NCBI GenBank assembly: GCA_017853515.1
Contig: JAFMJK010000129.1
Span: 1 to 6,525, forward strand
Source of the DNA: Chthoniobacterales bacterium
GTDB lineage: Bacteria; Verrucomicrobiota; Verrucomicrobiia; Chthoniobacterales; JACTMZ01
DNA: 6,525 bases
Direction of reading: 5' to 3'
Shown here: piece by piece, positions 1-5,138 of the stretch
How positions within the stretch are numbered: position 1 is the first letter of the stretch
Layout: each line of letters opens with the position of its first letter
The notes under the pieces: model-generated
Databases searched by the model: none
What the model was told of the DNA's origin: nothing
The model's input: the letters and a program-made list of their open reading frames with translations, nothing else
Position numbers and translations under genes: made by a program

Positions 1-717
1 TGGCTGCAGAGAAGCGAACGCTGGGCCATCGACTCGGCCGATTGTGTCATTGCCGACAGCTCGACCATCGCCGATCGCTACGAACGGAATTACGGCGTGC
101 GGCCCGAACATTTGTCCTACGGATTGACCGTCCGCGACGAGCCGGTGATGTGCGGGGAATTGGCGCAGTGGAACCTCAAGCCGAACGGGTATTTTCTCTA
201 CGTATCGCGTCTTACCCCGGAAAACGAAGCCTCGCTTCTGCTCGAAGCCTACCGCCAAGTCGCCGATCCGCTGCCTCTTGTCATCGTGGGGGACGATCCC
301 TACGAGCACGCCTACAAACGCGAACTGCGCGCGCTCGCCACGGAGAGAGTGATTTTCACAGGACAGCGCTTCGCCGATGCCTACGTCGAACTCAGCCAGA
401 ACGCCCGCGCTTACGTCATGCCCGCGACGATCGAAGCGACGCGGCTCGTCCTCCTCGACCAGCTCGGCATGGGCAAAGCGATCATCTATCACGACTGCGC
501 AGCCACGCGTGAAGTGCTCGGTGACGCGGGCATTCCCTTCGGACCGGAGCATGCGGTCGAATCGCTCGCGGAAAAACTGGCTTGGGCCAAAGACAATCCG
601 GAAGCGTGCGCTGCGGCCGGACGCAAAGCACGCGAACGCGCGGAAAAGTTCCGCTGGGAAAACGTGCTGGCCCGTTACGAGGAAATCTTCGCGCGGATTC
701 TGGCCAAGCAAAACTGA
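1..717 (+). CDS. GT-B fold glycosyltransferase (family 4-like), C-terminal part
   Basis: The frame is open from base 1 to the TGA at 715-717, so the N-terminal half lies outside the window; 238 residues are visible. A GTG at 97 could serve as a start, but conserved sequence continues upstream of it, so it is not the real one. The visible part begins at the domain linker (CVIADSSTIADRY, residues 15-27), then shows the second Rossmann domain: YFLYVSRLTPEN (64-75), the strand PLVIVGDD (92-99), VIFTGQ (117-122), and the nucleotide-sugar region IEATRLVLLDQLGMGKAII (144-162). The EVLGDAG at 171-177 resembles GT-B enzymes that carry an N-terminal DUF1972 domain. The usual EX7E pair reads E145-x7-D153. 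The role is presumably cytoplasmic transfer of a sugar from an NDP-sugar during EPS assembly; donor and acceptor cannot be read. The next gene starts two bases after the stop. Confidence 0.85.
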   Translation, partial: WLQRSERWAIDSADCVIADSSTIADRYERNYGVRPEHLSYGLTVRDEPVMCGELAQWNLKPNGYFLYVSRLTPENEASLLLEAYRQVADPLPLVIVGDDPYEHAYKRELRALATERVIFTGQRFADAYVELSQNARAYVMPATIEATRLVLLDQLGMGKAIIYHDCAATREVLGDAGIPFGPEHAVESLAEKLAWAKDNPEACAAAGRKARERAEKFRWENVLARYEEIFARILAKQN

Positions 718-719
718 CC

Positions 720-1481
720 ATGCGGCTATCCATCGTCACCCCCTCGCTCAACCAAGGCCGTTACCTGCGCGAATGCCTCGAGTCCGTGCGAATCGCTGCG
801 AGAGCGGCATCCGGATATGAAGTCGAACACCTGGTGATAGACGGTGCCTCGACCGACGGATCACTCGACACTTTGCGCGCCCAGTCATTTGCCCGTTGGA
901 CATCCGAGCCGGACGGCGGACAGACCGAAGCGATCAACAAAGGACTGCGGCAGGCCACGGGCGATGTCATGGCCTACCTCTGCGCGGACGATTTGTATGA
1001 ACCCCCGGCCATCTTGCGCGTGATGGAGGCTTTTGCGGCTGATGACACTGTCGATGTAATCTATGCCGATTACTTTTTCCTCGAGGGCGATTCGGGCCGC
1101 AAGCGGCGCAAATCGGCGGCCGGGTTCCGCCCGGACAACCTGCACAACAGCAATCCGCTCGGGCAACCGGCCGTGTGGTGGCGGCGGCGCGTTTACGAAA
1201 AGTTCGGAGATTTCGACCAGTCGCTGCATTACTGCATGGACCACGAATACTGGCTGCGCCTCGGCACCAACGTGAGGTGGCACTACATTCCGGAAGCGCT
1301 GGCCGTGTCGCGTCTGCACGCCGATGCCAAAACGAGCCGCCAACTCGCCGCCATGTGGCGGGAGACCGCGCAGATGCTGACGCGCAACGGATGGCGCCTC
1401 AAACCGTGGTGGGACGCATTCGCCATGGGGGCGTGGGGGCGGCATTATTACCGGCTCAAAAGACTTTGGTTCGCCCGATGA
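720..1481 (+). CDS. Family 2 glycosyltransferase (GT-A fold)
   Basis: A complete gene of 253 residues. The frame is open upstream into the previous gene, but the family's N-terminal strand MRLSIVTPSLNQGRYL begins exactly at the ATG at 720, which fixes the start. Visible GT2 signatures are SIVTPSLNQ (4-12), HLVIDGASTDGS (37-48, nucleotide-binding strand), SEPDGGQTEAINKGL (62-76) and the metal-binding DXD-type motif CADD (88-91). A distal MDHEYWLRLG (173-182) supplies the probable acceptor/catalytic acidic residues. The C-terminus (225-253) is rich in Trp, Lys and Arg and could lie against the inner membrane. There is no transmembrane segment, so it is probably a cytoplasmic or peripheral enzyme adding one sugar to a lipid-linked or surface glycan. 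No Shine-Dalgarno sequence precedes it, so translational coupling to the upstream gene is likely. Its TGA overlaps the next ATG (ATGA, 1478-1481). Substrate unknown. Confidence 0.92.
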   Translation: MRLSIVTPSLNQGRYLRECLESVRIAARAASGYEVEHLVIDGASTDGSLDTLRAQSFARWTSEPDGGQTEAINKGLRQATGDVMAYLCADDLYEPPAILRVMEAFAADDTVDVIYADYFFLEGDSGRKRRKSAAGFRPDNLHNSNPLGQPAVWWRRRVYEKFGDFDQSLHYCMDHEYWLRLGTNVRWHYIPEALAVSRLHADAKTSRQLAAMWRETAQMLTRNGWRLKPWWDAFAMGAWGRHYYRLKRLWFAR

Positions 1482-2551
1482 AGCCCCGCCTGCTTGTTGT
1501 CGAACTGCATCATCTCGGCGATGCCGTGATGAGTCTGCCCTTCCTTCGCGGAGCACGGCAAAAGTTCGACGTGCATGTGGTATGTCGCCCGGCAACCACG
1601 GCGATCTACCGACTGCTCGCCACGCCTCCGCAAACCCACGAGTGGGAACCTCCGTGGGCGGAAGAGAGAGATTGCGGGGCGATGGCAACGGTCAGGGCCG
1701 CGCAGGCCGAGGGCCGGAAGCTATCGCCCATCGCTTTCGACACGGCGGTCTGCGTGTGGGCCGATGCGCGCGCGGAAATTCTCATGGCCGAAACAGGCGC
1801 CAAACATCGTCTCGGGTTTCCCATGACCCGCGCCAACTACTACGCAGCCGATCTTCCTTGGCGTGCCAAGAGACTTTGGGCCGGGCGACTGCTGGAAAAA
1901 TTGTGGGCTTTGGCCCATCCGGCAAAGCCCCTGCTCACCACTTGGCTGCACCGCGAAAACGCGAGGCAAGCGCACCTGCGTTGCTGGGAACAAATTGCGG
2001 AGGCCGCGGGAGTTTCCTGCGACTACTCCGTGCCGTGGATCAAAACCGGACACTCCGCCCAAGCCGAAGCCCTGCGTGTCCCGGGCAAGCCGCTTCTCGC
2101 CATGCACACCCGCGCCCGCCTGCCTTCGAAACAGTGGCCGTTCGTGAAATGGAAAGAGCTTTTGGCAAACAGCGCGCTCCGCGACAGGTTCACTGTTTTC
2201 GAAATTCTCCCGGACGCCGGCGAAAAGTGTCTCGAAGGAGTTGCCTCCGTCGTCACCCCCGATGTTTCCGCTCTGGCCTCCGCCCTGGCCGCATCCGATG
2301 CCGTGCTGTGTCACGACTCCCTGCCGGGCCATCTCGCCGCCGCGCTGGGCAAACCGGTTGTGACCATCTTCGGATCCGGCGAGCCCGACTGGTTTGCGCC
2401 GTGGAAAAACCGGGAACGCGCGGTCCAGCGCCGTGTCTGTCCGATGCATCCCTGCATCGACCGTTGCGGCATGGACTCTTACCTGTGTTTGAGCGCCGTC
2501 ACCGTGGATGATGTTCTCGGCGCGCTGATGGAATTGCCCGCGACACGATGA
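1478..2551 (+). CDS. Family 9 glycosyltransferase (heptosyltransferase-like)
   Basis: A complete gene of 357 residues, close to the usual 340-360 of ADP-heptose:LPS heptosyltransferase relatives. The start is the ATG in the ATGA overlap, immediately followed by the family's N-terminal motif (LLVVELHHLGDAVMSLPFLR, residues 5-24, with the conserved LGD). Later signatures are RLGFP (111-115), HTRARLPSKQWP (210-221, matching H-x-GA-x-x-x-K-x-WP) and a C-terminal donor site, CHDSLPGHLAAALGKP (278-293) then VVTIFG (294-299). A Cys cluster follows (C321, C326, C330, C337), as seen near the C-terminus of many family members. The enzyme is GT-B and cytoplasmic. Classical members add heptose to lipid A core, but in an EPS/exosortase operon it may act on the polysaccharide instead; the donor cannot be inferred. 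No ribosome binding site is seen, so it is probably coupled to the previous gene. It overlaps the next gene by four bases. Confidence 0.9.
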   Translation: MKPRLLVVELHHLGDAVMSLPFLRGARQKFDVHVVCRPATTAIYRLLATPPQTHEWEPPWAEERDCGAMATVRAAQAEGRKLSPIAFDTAVCVWADARAEILMAETGAKHRLGFPMTRANYYAADLPWRAKRLWAGRLLEKLWALAHPAKPLLTTWLHRENARQAHLRCWEQIAEAAGVSCDYSVPWIKTGHSAQAEALRVPGKPLLAMHTRARLPSKQWPFVKWKELLANSALRDRFTVFEILPDAGEKCLEGVASVVTPDVSALASALAASDAVLCHDSLPGHLAAALGKPVVTIFGSGEPDWFAPWKNRERAVQRRVCPMHPCIDRCGMDSYLCLSAVTVDDVLGALMELPATR

Positions 2552-3432
2552 AAATCCTGCTTTTAGGATCCGGTGGTTTGCTCGGCGGGTATCTTGCCAA
2601 GGCATTCACTGCCCCCGGCAACCAGCTCTCCGCACTGACCCATGGGGAGGCGGACATCACCGACACCGGAAAACTCGACCGACTTTTCGGCGACTCATGG
2701 GATGTCGTCATCAACGCGGCCGCGGTCTGCGACTTCGACGCGTGCGAGCGCGACCCGGAAGGAACAACGCGGGTGAATCGCGACGCGCCGCTCGATCTGG
2801 CCCGGCGGTGCGCGGCGGGCGGATCGCTGTTCGTGCAATACAGCTCGGACTACATTTTCGACGGCGAGGGGAAGAAACCCCTCACCGAACAAGACAGTCC
2901 CTCGCCGCTCTCGGTCTACGGACACCAAAAATCCGATCTGGAAAAACTCGTGCCCGGAGTATGCCCCCGCAGTCTGGTGCTGCGCCTCTCGTGGCTCTAC
3001 GGAGTCGGCGGAAAGACGTTCATGAGCAAGATGCCGGATTTGTTCGCGGCGCAGGACTCTTTACGCACGGCCGCCGGAAAGAAAGGAAGCTGCCTTTACG
3101 CCGCGGACGGCGCGCTCTGGACCAAGCGGCTGGTCGAAGCGGGACATACGGGCCTGTTCAATCTCGTCAATCACGGCGAGACCTCGTGGGAGGAATTCGC
3201 CCGGGAGTGTTTGCAACAAATGCAATTGCTCGCACTCGCTCCGGCCGGCCGGCGGATCGAAGAAGTTTCCTACGAGGAATTGGGGCCGGGATGGCGCAAG
3301 CGGCCGCGCTATTCCTGCCTCGATACGGCAAAACTCGCCCGCGCCCTTCCGCCCGGGCCGCGTCCTTGGCGCGAGGCTCTGGGAGAATTTCTCGCCGAAT
3401 GGAAATCGGTTGCCGCGCATCGGCCGGTGTGA
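2548..3432 (+). CDS. RmlD-type sugar-nucleotide reductase (dTDP-4-dehydrorhamnose reductase family)
   Basis: A complete gene of 294 residues, the family's usual length. The ATG lies in an ATGA overlap and is followed at once by the NAD(P)-binding strand and glycine-rich loop (LLLGSGGLLGGYLA, residues 4-17). Short-chain dehydrogenase/RmlD signatures follow: DITDT (36-40), VINAAA (54-59), ACERDPEGTTRVN (65-77), YSSDYIFDG (98-106), catalytic YGHQK (Tyr124, Lys128), and RLSWLYG (146-152). The C-terminal RPRYSCLDTAKLA (252-264) corresponds to the RP-x-x-S-x-LD-x-x-KL ending. RmlD reduces dTDP-4-dehydro-L-rhamnose to dTDP-L-rhamnose with NAD(P)H in the cytosol. The substrate-side segment, usually DQ-x-G-x-PT, here reads AAGKKGSCLYAADGA (175-189), so another dTDP- or NDP-4-keto sugar is possible. 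rmlA, rmlB and rmlC are not in the window. No strong ribosome binding site is visible. Confidence 0.87.
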   Translation: MKILLLGSGGLLGGYLAKAFTAPGNQLSALTHGEADITDTGKLDRLFGDSWDVVINAAAVCDFDACERDPEGTTRVNRDAPLDLARRCAAGGSLFVQYSSDYIFDGEGKKPLTEQDSPSPLSVYGHQKSDLEKLVPGVCPRSLVLRLSWLYGVGGKTFMSKMPDLFAAQDSLRTAAGKKGSCLYAADGALWTKRLVEAGHTGLFNLVNHGETSWEEFARECLQQMQLLALAPAGRRIEEVSYEELGPGWRKRPRYSCLDTAKLARALPPGPRPWREALGEFLAEWKSVAAHRPV

Positions 3433-3456
3433 AAACGTTTCGCACCCGCCAAGCCG

Positions 3457-4419
3457 ATGAATTCCGAAAAGCCCTCTCCTGATTGGCGCAGCCTCACTGC
3501 ACCGAACATCCTCCTGGCTTTGGCGGTCTCGGCCGCCTCGTTTTTTGCGCTGTTCGGATGGTTCCCCTATGCCTCGGGCTACGGGGCGATGCGCGTGAAC
3601 ATGTTCCATTTCATGGCGTATGTCTGGAAAACGCCGGAGTGGGAGCACTGCTGGCTGGTTCCGCTCGCGGTCATCGGTCTCGTCATCTACCGCCGAAAGG
3701 CGTTGGCCGAAATTCCCGTCGCGGGATCATGGCCGGGGCTCGTTGCCTTGATCGGATCTTTCTTCGTCTACTGGGTCGGATACCTCGCGGACAACGTGTA
3801 TCTCGGCTACGCGGCGCTCATCGGTATTGTCGGCTCCGCCGTGCTCTGGATGCTGGGCTGGAAGTGGCTCAAAGCCCTCTCCTTCCCCATCGCGTTCCTT
3901 GTTTTCATGTTCCCGCTGCCGTTCATGGACAACTTCCTCGCCTTCCCGCTGCGCATTTTCATGTCCACGGTCAGCGTCGGCTTCCTCAATCTCATCGGTC
4001 TCTCCTGCCTGCAAAGCGGCACGGCCATCGTCTCCGCACCGGACTTCGCCGCGGGGTTGGCCCAAGGACAAAGGTTCGCCGTCGATGTCGCCGATCCGTG
4101 CAGCGGCATACGTTCGCTCTTCGCCCTCATGATGGTCAGCGCGCTCTACGGATACCTCGTCATGGACCGGCCGTGGAAAAAATGGGTCGTCTTTCTCTCG
4201 TCCATCCCGCTGGCCGTGGCCGGAAATTTCGCGCGCATCATCATGTTGACCCTCGGGACCATCACGCTCGGACCCGAGACGGCCATCGGTTCTCTCGAAG
4301 AACCCACGCTCTTCCACCAAGCCTCCGGCTTCCTTGTTTTCGCCGTGGCGCTCGGCGGAATGCTCGGTGTCGGTTGGCTGCTGCAGAAATCCAGTCCCGA
4401 GCAGGAGCCGCCAAAATGA
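3457..4419 (+). CDS. xrt: Exosortase (transmembrane cysteine transpeptidase/protease for PEP-CTERM-type proteins)
   Basis: A complete gene of 320 residues, with roughly eight hydrophobic segments (near residues 17-36, 62-79, 92-110, 114-134, 140-157, 165-183, 217-236, 243-266 and 289-310; some may be re-entrant). The proposed active-site residues are all present: Cys215 in DPCSGIRS (213-220), Arg260 in GNFAR (256-260) and His287 in FHQASGF (286-292). PEWEHCWLVPL (60-70) and MFPLPFMDN (151-159) are also family-typical. Exosortases act in the inner membrane, recognising a C-terminal motif, helix and basic tail on exported proteins; cleavage and transfer to a surface acceptor is proposed by analogy with sortase. 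The subclass cannot be assigned by eye. The ATG at 3457 is the first start after an in-frame TGA at 3430-3432; there is no clear Shine-Dalgarno. It sits 24 bases after the reductase gene and overlaps the EpsI gene by four bases. Confidence 0.93.
   Translation: MNSEKPSPDWRSLTAPNILLALAVSAASFFALFGWFPYASGYGAMRVNMFHFMAYVWKTPEWEHCWLVPLAVIGLVIYRRKALAEIPVAGSWPGLVALIGSFFVYWVGYLADNVYLGYAALIGIVGSAVLWMLGWKWLKALSFPIAFLVFMFPLPFMDNFLAFPLRIFMSTVSVGFLNLIGLSCLQSGTAIVSAPDFAAGLAQGQRFAVDVADPCSGIRSLFALMMVSALYGYLVMDRPWKKWVVFLSSIPLAVAGNFARIIMLTLGTITLGPETAIGSLEEPTLFHQASGFLVFAVALGGMLGVGWLLQKSSPEQEPPK
4403..4407 (+). promoter_or_regulatory. Ribosome binding site of the EpsI-family gene
   Basis: AGGAG lies 8 bases before the ATG at 4416, inside the 3' end of the exosortase gene. 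It is the only good Shine-Dalgarno match before any start in this window. It supports 4416 as the EpsI start and suggests independent initiation in addition to coupling through the ATGA overlap. Confidence 0.6.
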
Positions 4420-5138
4420 CCGCCGCCGCTCTCGCACTCCCCTGGTGGCGCAGCGCGACCTTGGCCGCGCTTGCTGCGTTGACGGTCTGGCTTTGCCGCG
4501 AGAGCGCGCCGCCGGATATCGCGCCCGAAGCGGGCGTGGTTATGGATTTGCCCACCTTGGTCGGCGAATGGTGGGGCACGGAGGAACCCGTCTCCCCGAG
4601 CGAACTCGCCATGCTGCCGGGCGACACCGAGTTCGCCAAAAAAATCTATCAGGATCTCCGCGGCGACACGCTCACCGCGCAAGTCGTGCTCAGCGGCGGT
4701 GAAAAACGCAGCATCCACCGGCCGGAAATCTGTCTGCCCGCCCAAGGCTGGACCATCCAGAGCGGGGAGGTTGTTCCCATCACTTTGTCCAACGGACGCG
4801 CGCTCGACGTGATGAAGCTCACGCTCACGCGTCAGATCGAAACCGCGCCCGGCGAACGGCGCACATTGAAGAGTTATTTTCTCTACTGGTTTGTCGGCAA
4901 AGACACGACCACGCCTTACCACTGGGTGCGTCTGGCCAAGACCAACTGGGACATGGTCACGAAAAAACTCCAGCACCGCTGGGCTTATGTCATTGTCAGC
5001 GCGCCCGTGCTCGAGGGATTCAAGCCCGGTGCCAAGAGCGATACGCAGACGCTCGATATGCTCAAAGATTTTGTCCGGCAAGCTGTGCCGAAGTTCCAGC
5101 TTTCGGAGATGCCGCAGGACGAACGTCCCGCGTTATAA
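4416..5138 (+). CDS. epsI: EpsI-family exosortase-associated protein
   Basis: A complete gene of 240 residues. The start is the ATG in the ATGA overlap with the exosortase stop, backed by AGGAG eight bases upstream. An N-terminal hydrophobic stretch (about 13-27) looks like a single membrane anchor, placing the rest outside the inner membrane. The EpsI domain is clear: LPTLVGEWWGTE (45-56), the signature HRPEICLPAQGW (101-112, with His101 and Cys106), SYFLYWFVGKD (153-163), and a C-terminal helix ending in VPKFQ (224-228). EpsI domains are found next to, or fused to, exosortases in EPS loci; their biochemical role is not settled, and processing or acceptor handling with the exosortase is the usual proposal. 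Here the two genes are separate but overlapping, so they are very likely co-translated. The last 77 bases are antisense to the polymerase frame; since the EpsI C-terminus looks normal, the overlap is probably due to the other gene. Confidence 0.88.
   Translation: MTAAALALPWWRSATLAALAALTVWLCRESAPPDIAPEAGVVMDLPTLVGEWWGTEEPVSPSELAMLPGDTEFAKKIYQDLRGDTLTAQVVLSGGEKRSIHRPEICLPAQGWTIQSGEVVPITLSNGRALDVMKLTLTRQIETAPGERRTLKSYFLYWFVGKDTTTPYHWVRLAKTNWDMVTKKLQHRWAYVIVSAPVLEGFKPGAKSDTQTLDMLKDFVRQAVPKFQLSEMPQDERPAL

Noticed and set aside
582..719. N-terminal extension of the GT2 gene into the upstream gene.
   Set aside because: The extension is antifamily sequence rich in Arg and Gly, and the GT2 fold begins precisely at the ATG at 720.
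1456..1890. Near-repeat of AAGAGACTTTGG-like sequence at the ends of the GT2 gene and within the GT9 gene (both encode KRLW).
   Set aside because: The match is short and the two copies lie in unrelated protein contexts; it is most likely coincidence.
1721..2605. Long antisense frame over the GT9 gene.
   Set aside because: A Gly/Arg-rich composition without domain motifs is typical of a shadow of the well-supported sense gene.
4146..5081. Long open frame antisense to the exosortase and EpsI genes.
   Set aside because: GC-rich coding DNA often leaves such frames open. Its translation has no recognisable motif, while the sense genes carry complete family signatures.
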